Assembly (NCBI GenBank): GCA_035457345.1
Contig: DATIBT010000076.1
Span: 1-7,041, forward strand
Source of the DNA: DASTDY01 sp035457345
Lineage (GTDB): Bacteria > Patescibacteriota > Saccharimonadia > Saccharimonadales > EFPC-124
Direction: 5' to 3'
Length of the DNA stretch: 7,041 bases
Part shown: positions 1-5,135 of the stretch, one piece after another
Layout: each line of letters opens with the position of its first letter
Position numbering within the stretch: the stretch's first letter is position 1
Notes under the pieces: model-generated
The model's database searches: none
Told to the model about the DNA's origin: nothing
What the model saw: only the letters and a program-made list of their open reading frames with translations
Translations under genes and position numbers: made by a program

Positions 1-159
1 AGTTTTATGGGTACGGTGTGGCTGGCGATTGTTGCGGCACTGCTGGCCGTCGCTGTGGGGCTTGTGGTTTCGTTTTATACTGGCATTGCCGCGGGCGGGG
101 CAATTGTACTGGCGAGTGTCGCGTTATTACTCCTTGCCATGCTTGCTAGAGTTAAATAA
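1..159 (+). CDS. Metal ABC transporter permease (ABC-3 family, ZnuB/MntB-like), C-terminal fragment
   Basis: The gene runs in from the left edge. Frame 1 is open from base 1 to the TAA at 157-159, giving about 52 visible residues. They form two hydrophobic stretches: one rich in Ala, Val and Leu, then a second after a short polar break reading VVSFYTGIAAGGAIVLASV. This break resembles the end of ABC-3 (ZnuB/MntB/TroC-type) permeases, where a 'SYYLDLPSGATIVL'-like segment precedes the last helix. Such permeases form the membrane channel of zinc or manganese importers, working with an ATPase and a lipoprotein binding protein that would lie upstream. The chain ends in a short basic tail (ARVK). 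The family call rests on one conserved segment and hydrophobicity, so another polytopic membrane protein is possible. Confidence 0.65.
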   Translation, partial: SFMGTVWLAIVAALLAVAVGLVVSFYTGIAAGGAIVLASVALLLLAMLARVK

Positions 160-192
160 TTGACATCGTCGTGCGCCTTTACCCCTTAATCT
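160..192 (+). promoter_or_regulatory. Possible promoter for the SDR gene
   Basis: A perfect -35 hexamer TTGACA (160-165) starts right after the permease stop codon. No good -10 lies at 17 nt. The nearest candidates are CTTAAT (185-190, spacing 19) and TAATCT (187-192, spacing 21), both poor. The -35 match is clear but the promoter as a whole is weak. The gene may instead be read through from the transporter operon. Confidence 0.35.
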
Positions 193-217
193 GAATACAG
201 AAAAAGGGGGACTATAT

Positions 218-1078
218 ATGACGGACCGGCCAACCGAACTCAAGGGTGAGCAATTGCCAACGCGCCCGGGGAAGCAATCCCAAATGCAACAACAGCCACA
301 GACAAACGCACCGTACATAAAAGGGAGCGGGTTATTAGAAAATAAGGTGGCGGTTATTACGGGCGGTGACAGCGGTATTGGCCGCTCCATTGCCGTACTC
401 TACGCACGAGAAGGCGCCCATGTTGCCGTGGTATATTTGAACGAAAATAAAGACGCTGCAACAACTAAACAATTAATTGAGCAAGAGGGCGGTGCCTGTG
501 AGCTCATTAAGGGTGACGTTGCGGACTCTGTTTTTTGCGATAAGGTGATTCATCAGACAATCGAACGGTTTGGCAAGATCGACATATTAGTTAATAATGC
601 TGCCGAGCAGCACCCACAAGAGAGCATTGCCGCCATTACCGACCAGCAGCTGCAACGCACCTTTGCCACCAACATTTTTTCTATGTTTTATCTTGTGCGC
701 GCGGCGGTGAAGTTTATGCCAAAGGGGAGTTCCATTATAAATACGGCATCTGTTACGGCATATAAGGGACAGCCGCAATTGCTCGATTACTCCGCCACAA
801 AAGGAGCAATTATAGCCTTTACCCGGTCGCTCTCGTTAGCACTTGCCGGGGAGGGCATCCGTGTAAACGCCGTAGCGCCTGGGCCGATATGGACCCCGCT
901 TATTCCCTCAACCTTCCCCAAAGAAAAGGTCGAATCCTTTGGCAAAGATACGCCCATGGGCCGCCCTGGCCAGCCCGAGGAAGTTGCCCCGAGCTATGTG
1001 TTCCTTGCCTCGGAAGGCGCTTCATATATGAGCGGCCAAACGCTCCACCCCAATGGTGGCACTGTGGTAAATGGCTAG
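218..1078 (+). CDS. SDR family NAD(P)-dependent oxidoreductase (YghA/YhdF-like)
   Basis: A 286-residue classical short-chain dehydrogenase with a Rossmann fold, predicted cytoplasmic. After a polar Gln/Pro-rich N-terminal extension (about residues 1-40), which this subgroup usually carries, come the cofactor-binding motif TGGDSGIG (48-55) and NNAA (126-129). The full catalytic tetrad is visible: Asn152, Ser178, Tyr191 and Lys195 (YSATK), with the usual 13-residue Ser-Tyr spacing. The C-terminal PGPIWTPLIPSTFP block (221-234) and MGRPGQPEEVA (247-257) are very typical of YghA/YhdF and general-stress-protein-39-like SDRs. Substrate is unknown; relatives are described as aldehyde/alcohol reductases or stress proteins. 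The ATG at 218 is supported by a G-rich Shine-Dalgarno (GGGGG, 206-210) 7 nt upstream. The gene is intact and lies 15 nt before the hydrolase gene. Confidence 0.95.
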   Translation: MTDRPTELKGEQLPTRPGKQSQMQQQPQTNAPYIKGSGLLENKVAVITGGDSGIGRSIAVLYAREGAHVAVVYLNENKDAATTKQLIEQEGGACELIKGDVADSVFCDKVIHQTIERFGKIDILVNNAAEQHPQESIAAITDQQLQRTFATNIFSMFYLVRAAVKFMPKGSSIINTASVTAYKGQPQLLDYSATKGAIIAFTRSLSLALAGEGIRVNAVAPGPIWTPLIPSTFPKEKVESFGKDTPMGRPGQPEEVAPSYVFLASEGASYMSGQTLHPNGGTVVNG

Positions 1079-1086
1079 GGTATACT
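1078..1086 (+). promoter_or_regulatory. Candidate -10 box (GGGTATACT) just before the hydrolase start
   Basis: TATACT (1081-1086) overlaps the end of the SDR gene and lies 7 nt before the ATG at 1094. A transcript from it would begin at or beside the start codon, so it would be leaderless. No Shine-Dalgarno is visible here, which fits that reading. The same nonamer, GGGTATACT, lies before the MurF-like gene (2912-2920). No convincing -35 is seen, so this is tentative. Confidence 0.35.
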
Positions 1087-1093
1087 GGCGTAT

Positions 1094-1642
1094 ATGACAG
1101 GAAAGCCGCGCGTTGTATATATTCATGGGAACAACACATTGCATTGGTCTGGCGGGTGGGCGGCATGGTTCAAGGCCGAAGTTGAGAAGTTAGGCTTTGA
1201 CACGTTTTTTGAGACTATGCCCGATTCAATCATCGCCCGCTCAGAATACTGGCTTGCATTTTTGGCGGGTCATGCAAAGGTGGGCGGGGGCGACATTGTG
1301 GTGGGCTGGTCATCTGGTGCCGTGGCTGCTATGCGCTATGCAGAGACACATACCATACTCGGCTCAATTCTCGTCTCCCCTTGTTATACCGATTTAGGCG
1401 ACGAATTAGAAAAACAAAGCGGCTACTACAGCGCACCCTGGCAATGGGATGCGATTAAAAACAACCAGCAAAAAATAGCGGTCATTTCTGGCGATGACGA
1501 CCCGTGGATCCCCCAGCACGAATTCGAATTTATCAGCAAAAAACTCGGTGCCACGCGCATAAGCGTACCGGGTGGCAAGCACTTTATAGATGAGGCGGAA
1601 TTCCCTCAACTAATAGAGTACTTCAAGCGTGCATATGCCTAG
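1094..1642 (+). CDS. RBBP9/YdeN family alpha/beta hydrolase
   Basis: A 182-residue small serine hydrolase, the usual length for the RBBP9/YdeN family. Visible motifs in order: the first strand and oxyanion-hole HGN (11-13); the nucleophile elbow GWSSG (71-75) with Ser73; the acid loop SGDDDPWIP (132-140), with Asp136 the likely catalytic acid; and GGKHF (160-164), with His163 completing the triad. Family-typical segments such as SGYYSAPWQW (109-118) and EFPQLIEYF (169-177) are also present. No signal peptide or membrane segment is seen, so it is probably cytoplasmic. Substrates of bacterial members are mostly unknown; ester or peptide hydrolysis is expected from the triad. It starts 15 nt after the SDR stop with no clear Shine-Dalgarno, so translation may be coupled or leaderless. 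Confidence 0.92.
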   Translation: MTGKPRVVYIHGNNTLHWSGGWAAWFKAEVEKLGFDTFFETMPDSIIARSEYWLAFLAGHAKVGGGDIVVGWSSGAVAAMRYAETHTILGSILVSPCYTDLGDELEKQSGYYSAPWQWDAIKNNQQKIAVISGDDDPWIPQHEFEFISKKLGATRISVPGGKHFIDEAEFPQLIEYFKRAYA

Positions 1643-1648
1643 CCAAGC

Positions 1649-1678
1649 TTGCAATACGCTTATGCTCGGTAGTATGCT
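1649..1678 (+). promoter_or_regulatory. Promoter for the Pro-rich membrane protein gene
   Basis: TTGCAA (1649-1654) and TATGCT (1673-1678) are separated by 18 nt, in the 64-nt gap between the hydrolase stop and the next start. Transcription would begin near 1685. The leader then carries a good Shine-Dalgarno, TAAGGA (1695-1700), 6 nt before the ATG at 1707. The -35 hexamer is identical to that of the alaX promoter (4247-4252). Confidence 0.5.
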
Positions 1679-1706
1679 CAAACTAACTAAGCAATAAGGA
1701 TACTTC

Positions 1707-2861
1707 ATGGACGAGAACAAACAAGCGCCTAACACGGCTCCGCCGGAGCCTACGCCTGTGCAGACACCCACGCCATCTAACGGCACCGCGCCCGCCCCAG
1801 CCCCTGCCGAACCAACGCCAACCCCGCCAATGACCCAGCCGCTCGCACCCGGCCAACCGGTGGCAGTTACTCCGCCGAAGAGCAGAAAGTTACTGCCGCT
1901 TATTATTGTTGTAGCATTGCTTGTTGTTGCTGGTATCGCGTACGGTGTCTATGCTTACGTCACGAATACCCCCGACTACTTACTGAGCAAGGCAACCGAA
2001 CAGTTAGGTCGTGACGCCAACAATGCTATGGCTGCAAAGTTTAAGATAGTGACCGGCACGAATAGCGCCAGCGCCAGTTTTACCGGTGACATTGCCGTCC
2101 GGGGTGATGCCGCAAATAAAAATGGCGAGCTAGTTATGGGACTTGGCACAGGCAATTCACGGGTTACGCTAAGCGCTAGGTCTGTAGAAGAAATTCTGTA
2201 TCTTAAACTCGGTAGCCTCTCTAATCTGCCTAACTTAATTAAGGGCTTTTCTGCCGATAGTGCCGAGCTATATGATTCACCGGATATGAAAGCCGCGCTT
2301 GCGCGTATTGATAGCAAATGGTTTAGCCTCACCAAAGAGGATCTAAACTCGGTTGGTGCGGAAATAAACACGGGCGAGGGTCAGCCAACTCCACAAGAAT
2401 TGCAGAAACTGCTCGAGATATACCGTAAACATAAAGTTTTTCAAGCCGATAAGTCGCAGGCAGACGAAACTATCGATGGCATTGCCACTGCCCATTTCAC
2501 TATTAAAATGAACAAAACCGAACTCGCTGCCTTTTTCAACGACGTGAAAGCAGCCAACCTTAAGGGCTTCAAGGTAACTGATACTGAAATTCAGGAAGCG
2601 CAAAAGGCGGCCGATGAATTCAATAGCAAAGCCGCAGCCGACGTATGGGTGACTCGCGACTCTAAAAAGTTTAAGCAGATGCGCTTTGCGAGCGCCGACC
2701 AATCAAATCCCGGCTCATTTACCCTTACCTTCGTAACCGATTTGCCTCAGTTCGAAAAACTCGAGAAGCCGGCCGATGCTCGCCCATTCAGTGAGCTCAT
2801 GACTACTTTTTTGGGGCCAATGTACACCTCGCCAGAGCTTGGCACGGACGCTGACTTGTAG
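1707..2861 (+). CDS. Proline-rich single-pass membrane protein with large extracytoplasmic domain, function unknown
   Basis: A 384-residue protein whose family I do not recognise. Residues about 8-57 are low-complexity and rich in Pro, Thr and Ala (repeated PTP and PAPA runs), likely disordered. A basic patch KSRK (58-61) precedes one strongly hydrophobic segment (about 62-84, LLPLIIVVALLVVAGIAYG). By the positive-inside rule the Pro-rich tail is cytoplasmic and residues 85-384 are outside. The outer part has alternating beta-like and amphipathic helical segments, such as ASASFTGDIAVRGD (121-134) and DGIATAHFTIKMNK (257-270). This loosely recalls LppX/LprG-like or other beta-rich surface proteins, but without a diagnostic motif. 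There is no lipobox, sortase signal or cysteine. The gene has its own promoter and a strong terminator, so it appears monocistronic. Confidence 0.85.
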   Translation: MDENKQAPNTAPPEPTPVQTPTPSNGTAPAPAPAEPTPTPPMTQPLAPGQPVAVTPPKSRKLLPLIIVVALLVVAGIAYGVYAYVTNTPDYLLSKATEQLGRDANNAMAAKFKIVTGTNSASASFTGDIAVRGDAANKNGELVMGLGTGNSRVTLSARSVEEILYLKLGSLSNLPNLIKGFSADSAELYDSPDMKAALARIDSKWFSLTKEDLNSVGAEINTGEGQPTPQELQKLLEIYRKHKVFQADKSQADETIDGIATAHFTIKMNKTELAAFFNDVKAANLKGFKVTDTEIQEAQKAADEFNSKAAADVWVTRDSKKFKQMRFASADQSNPGSFTLTFVTDLPQFEKLEKPADARPFSELMTTFLGPMYTSPELGTDADL

Positions 2862-2881
2862 CAACCGTTAGGGTGCCCTGG

Positions 2882-2910
2882 AACGCCGCGCACCTAAAGC
2901 GCGGCGTTTT
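2882..2910 (+). terminator. Rho-independent terminator
   Basis: A perfect 10-bp stem, AACGCCGCGC (2882-2891) with GCGCGGCGTT (2899-2908), encloses a 7-nt loop (ACCTAAA). A TTTT run covers 2907-2910. It lies 20 nt after the membrane-protein stop codon and insulates that gene from the MurF-like gene. The T-run is short but the stem is very GC-rich. Confidence 0.85.
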
Positions 2911-2911
2911 C

Positions 2912-2920
2912 GGGTATACT
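2912..2920 (+). promoter_or_regulatory. Candidate -10 box (GGGTATACT) before the MurF-like gene
   Basis: TATACT (2915-2920) directly follows the terminator and lies 10 nt before the ATG at 2931. The predicted start point is near 2927, giving a leader of only a few bases. A short AGGA (2922-2925) lies 5 nt before the ATG but would fall at or upstream of the transcript start. No -35 match is visible in the terminator sequence upstream. Some promoter is needed here because the terminator closes the upstream unit. Confidence 0.5.
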
Positions 2921-2930
2921 TAGGATAATT

Positions 2931-4223
2931 ATGAAAGATTTCATCACTCGGCTCCTTGAATTCCAAGCGAAACGATTGCTTGCTAAGGCGAAACCTCAAA
3001 TTGTAGCCGTCACCGGCAGCGTTGGGAAAACCAGCACAAAATTGAACATTGCCACTGTTCTTAGTCAAAAGTACAAGGTGCTGGCGCACTATGGCAGCTA
3101 TAACACGCACATTGCAGTGCCAATGGCTATTTTCGACATGCAGCTGCCACTTTCGCTCAAAAATCCAGTGTCTTGGGTGAAAGTGCTGTGGGATATGGAG
3201 AAGAAGATTAAGGCTGATTACCCCTACGAGGTGCTCGTGCTCGAACTTGGCACCGACCATCCCGGCGAGATCGCCTATTTTAGCAGGTATATTAAGCCAG
3301 ACGTTGCCGTAGTAACGGCTGTGTCAGAGGAGCATATGGAATATTTTGGCACCATTGACGCGGTTGCCAAGGAAGAGCTTGCGGTAACGCACTTTTCGCG
3401 CGAAGTGCTTATTAATCGCGATGACGTTGATGTCGTGTTTGCAAAGCTCGTGCCAGAAGGCATTAACCTGGACACCTACGGTACTAGCGGTGTTGCTGAA
3501 TATCGGTTCACTACCGATGATTTTCATCCGGGCGAAGGGTTTGCCGGGCAATTTATCTCGCCCGAGTTTGGCGAACAGAAGGTGGAGTTACATGTGGCTG
3601 GCGAGCACAATGCGCGTACCGTTGTTGCAGCCGGCGCAGTCGGTATTAAAATGGGCCTCACTGCAGAACAGGTAGTTGCTGGCATGAATGCCGTACGCCC
3701 GGTTACAGGCCGTATGAATATTCTAAAAGGCCTAAAACAAAGTACGCTCATAGATGATACTTACAATTCCAGCCCCCTGGCCGCAATTGCCGCGCTTCAA
3801 ACGCTGTACCTATTCCCAACAAAACAGCGTATTGCTATTTTAGGGTCTATGAACGAGCTAGGTGCCTACTCGCCGCAGGCGCATCAACAGGTTGGCAGCG
3901 CGTGCGATCCGGGCTTGCTCGATTGGGTCATTACTGTGGGGGCTGAAGCCGAGCAGTATCTCGCTCCGGCTGCCGCCGCAAAAGGCTGCCAGGTGCGCAG
4001 CTTTACGAGTCCGTACGAGGCTGGCACTTTCGCTCATAGTATCTTGCAAACCGGGGCTGTTGTGCTGGCCAAGGGCTCCCAGAACCGAGTATTTACAGAG
4101 GAAGCCCTGAAAGTGCTCTTGCACACTCCTGGCGACGAGGCTAACCTTGTGCGCCAAAGTCCTTTCTGGCTGGAGATTAAAGCAAAGCAGTTCGGCATAC
4201 CTGAGGTACCTCGTGCAGACTAG
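2931..4223 (+). CDS. Mur ligase family protein, MurF-like, lacking the N-terminal substrate domain
   Basis: A 430-residue ATP-dependent ligase most like MurF, which adds D-Ala-D-Ala to the UDP-MurNAc-peptide precursor in the cytoplasm. Motifs in order: P-loop TGSVGKTST (28-36, Lys33); ELGTDHPGEI (105-114), matching the MurF 'xGxxxPGEI' block; Lys147 in AKEEL, the likely carbamylated lysine; GEHNARTVVAA (224-234); GR (260-261); DDTYNSSP (275-282), a MurF signature; GSMNELG (305-311); and KGSQNRVFTE (381-390) in the C-terminal domain. Central and C-terminal Mur domains are therefore complete. The P-loop begins only 28 residues in, whereas MurF normally has about 90-100 residues of UDP-substrate domain before it; here there is only a short basic amphipathic helix. 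An in-frame ATG with a weak AGGA starts right after a terminator, so a missed longer N-terminus is unlikely. Exact substrate is uncertain. Confidence 0.88.
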   Translation: MKDFITRLLEFQAKRLLAKAKPQIVAVTGSVGKTSTKLNIATVLSQKYKVLAHYGSYNTHIAVPMAIFDMQLPLSLKNPVSWVKVLWDMEKKIKADYPYEVLVLELGTDHPGEIAYFSRYIKPDVAVVTAVSEEHMEYFGTIDAVAKEELAVTHFSREVLINRDDVDVVFAKLVPEGINLDTYGTSGVAEYRFTTDDFHPGEGFAGQFISPEFGEQKVELHVAGEHNARTVVAAGAVGIKMGLTAEQVVAGMNAVRPVTGRMNILKGLKQSTLIDDTYNSSPLAAIAALQTLYLFPTKQRIAILGSMNELGAYSPQAHQQVGSACDPGLLDWVITVGAEAEQYLAPAAAAKGCQVRSFTSPYEAGTFAHSILQTGAVVLAKGSQNRVFTEEALKVLLHTPGDEANLVRQSPFWLEIKAKQFGIPEVPRAD

Positions 4224-4229
4224 CACGGG

Positions 4230-4242
4230 CTCTTAAAAAGAG
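4230..4242 (+). repeat. Small inverted repeat after the MurF-like gene
   Basis: CTCTT (4230-4234) pairs with AAGAG (4238-4242) around an AAA loop, 6 nt after the stop codon. There is no T-run, so this is a weak terminator candidate at best. An outer 6-bp pairing, GCACGG (4223-4228) with CCGTGC (4261-4266), could enclose it and would reach into the alaX promoter spacer. Confidence 0.35.
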
Positions 4243-4246
4243 AAAG

Positions 4247-4275
4247 TTGCAACTGTACTTCCGTGCCCGTATAAT
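4247..4275 (+). promoter_or_regulatory. Strong promoter for the alaX-leuS operon
   Basis: TTGCAA (4247-4252) and a perfect TATAAT (4270-4275) are separated by exactly 17 nt. This is the best sigma70-type promoter in the window. Transcription should start near 4282, giving a leader of about 100 nt before alaX. The -35 sits at the centre of a perfect 10-bp palindrome, AGTTGCAACT (4245-4254), a possible operator site, although TTGCAA is itself palindromic. Confidence 0.75.
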
Positions 4276-4285
4276 AAATGCCGTT

Positions 4286-4347
4286 ATGATCTGTACGCGC
4301 ACAACCCTCGGTCTTACACTCCTCCCCTAGGGGAGCTAGTTATTTTT
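4286..4347 (+). promoter_or_regulatory. Possible leader peptide and hairpin (attenuator-like) upstream of alaX
   Basis: A 14-codon frame, ATG at 4286 to TAG at 4328-4330, would encode MICTRTTLGLTLLP, with 4 Leu and 4 Thr. Its stop codon lies inside a perfect 14-nt palindrome CTCCCCTAGGGGAG (4322-4335), which could fold as a 5-bp stem with a CTAG loop. A T-rich stretch with TTTTT (4343-4347) follows 7 nt later, too far for a classical terminator. The predicted transcript start is about 4 nt before the ATG and there is no Shine-Dalgarno, so translation would be nearly leaderless. It is attenuator-like because leuS is in the operon, but a frame this short could arise by chance. Confidence 0.25.
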
Positions 4348-4382
4348 GCACACGCATAGCAACCATAACCGAGGAGCCGCAT

Positions 4383-5120
4383 ATGGCCGCAACAGAATTA
4401 CTCTATTTACAAGATTTTGACGTGACAACCTGCAGCGCAAGGGTTGTCGACGTTCATACCCATGAAGATGGGCGTACTGTGGTCGTTCTCGACCAAACCT
4501 GTTTTTATCCTCGTGGCGGCGGGCAGGATTGGGATACGGGTTCAATAACACAGGGCAGTCAAACATTCGACGTAGAAGAAGTTCGGCTCAATGACCAAGG
4601 TGCCGTTCTGCACATTGGCAACCCGGCCGTGGATTGGTCTGCCGGTGCAGAGGTTACCTGCACTGTTAATGGGGTGCGCCGTACCATTAATACTCGGCTG
4701 CATTCAGCCGGCCATTTACTGGACATGGCTATGGCCGAAGTTAAACCGCACTGGGTGCCCGCTAAAGGCGCACACTACCCAACGATGAGTTTTGTAGAGT
4801 ATGAGGTGGGCGATGACTCGGCGGGGGAGGATCTTGTCAAGGAGCTTCAGGCAGGGGTAGATAACCTTACTAGCTTAACCATGCCCAACCGCCTCATGTT
4901 TGTGCCGGTAGAAGAAATGCATAATTATTGCCGCCACGTACCTGAAAATATCCCTACTAACAAACCCGGCCGCATTGTCATTTACGGCGAGGACTTTGGC
5001 GTACCCTGCGGCGGTACTCACGTGCGTGCCCTCAACGAGATTGGCAAGATGACCATTGTCAAAATAAAAGTCAAGAAGGGCCTAGCCAAGGTGAGCTACG
5101 CCCTTGACGGCATTAACTGA
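4383..5120 (+). CDS. alaX: Alanyl-tRNA editing protein AlaX (AlaX-M type)
   Basis: A 245-residue free-standing homologue of the AlaRS editing domain. It hydrolyses mischarged tRNA-Ala (chiefly Ser-tRNA-Ala) in the cytoplasm, in trans to AlaRS. The N-terminal part has CFYPRGGGQDWDTG (40-53), matching the glycine-rich FYPxGGGQPxDTG motif of AlaRS/AlaX. The zinc site is complete: His107 and His111 in HSAGH (HxxxH), and Cys209 and His213 in CGGTH (CxxxH). The following VRALNEIG (214-221) is also typical. Presence of the Gly-rich N-terminal domain together with this length fits the medium AlaX-M class; AlaX-S is shorter. The ATG at 4383 has a good Shine-Dalgarno, GAGGAG (4371-4376), 6 nt upstream. 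The gene ends in tandem stops TGA-TAA (5118-5123) and leuS follows after 15 nt, so the two are surely cotranscribed. Confidence 0.95.
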   Translation: MAATELLYLQDFDVTTCSARVVDVHTHEDGRTVVVLDQTCFYPRGGGQDWDTGSITQGSQTFDVEEVRLNDQGAVLHIGNPAVDWSAGAEVTCTVNGVRRTINTRLHSAGHLLDMAMAEVKPHWVPAKGAHYPTMSFVEYEVGDDSAGEDLVKELQAGVDNLTSLTMPNRLMFVPVEEMHNYCRHVPENIPTNKPGRIVIYGEDFGVPCGGTHVRALNEIGKMTIVKIKVKKGLAKVSYALDGIN

Positions 5121-5135
5121 TAAGATAGGACTACT

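Noticed and set aside
1094..1185. Overlap of another frame (889-1185) with the start of the hydrolase gene
   Set aside because: That frame has no family features and is out of frame with both the SDR and the hydrolase, which have complete catalytic motifs.
1625..1661. Terminator after the hydrolase gene (AAGCGT paired with ACGCTT)
   Set aside because: The stem is 6 bp with a 25-nt loop, overlaps the coding end, and has no T-run.
4282..4382. T-box riboswitch controlling alaX-leuS
   Set aside because: The leader has no T-box sequence (AGGGTGGNACCGCG-like), is only about 100 nt long, and lacks a recognisable specifier stem.
5118..5123. Recoding of TGA as glycine, as in some CPR lineages, extending alaX
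   Set aside because: The TGA is at the expected end of AlaX and is followed at once by an in-frame TAA, and no internal TGA occurs in any gene here.
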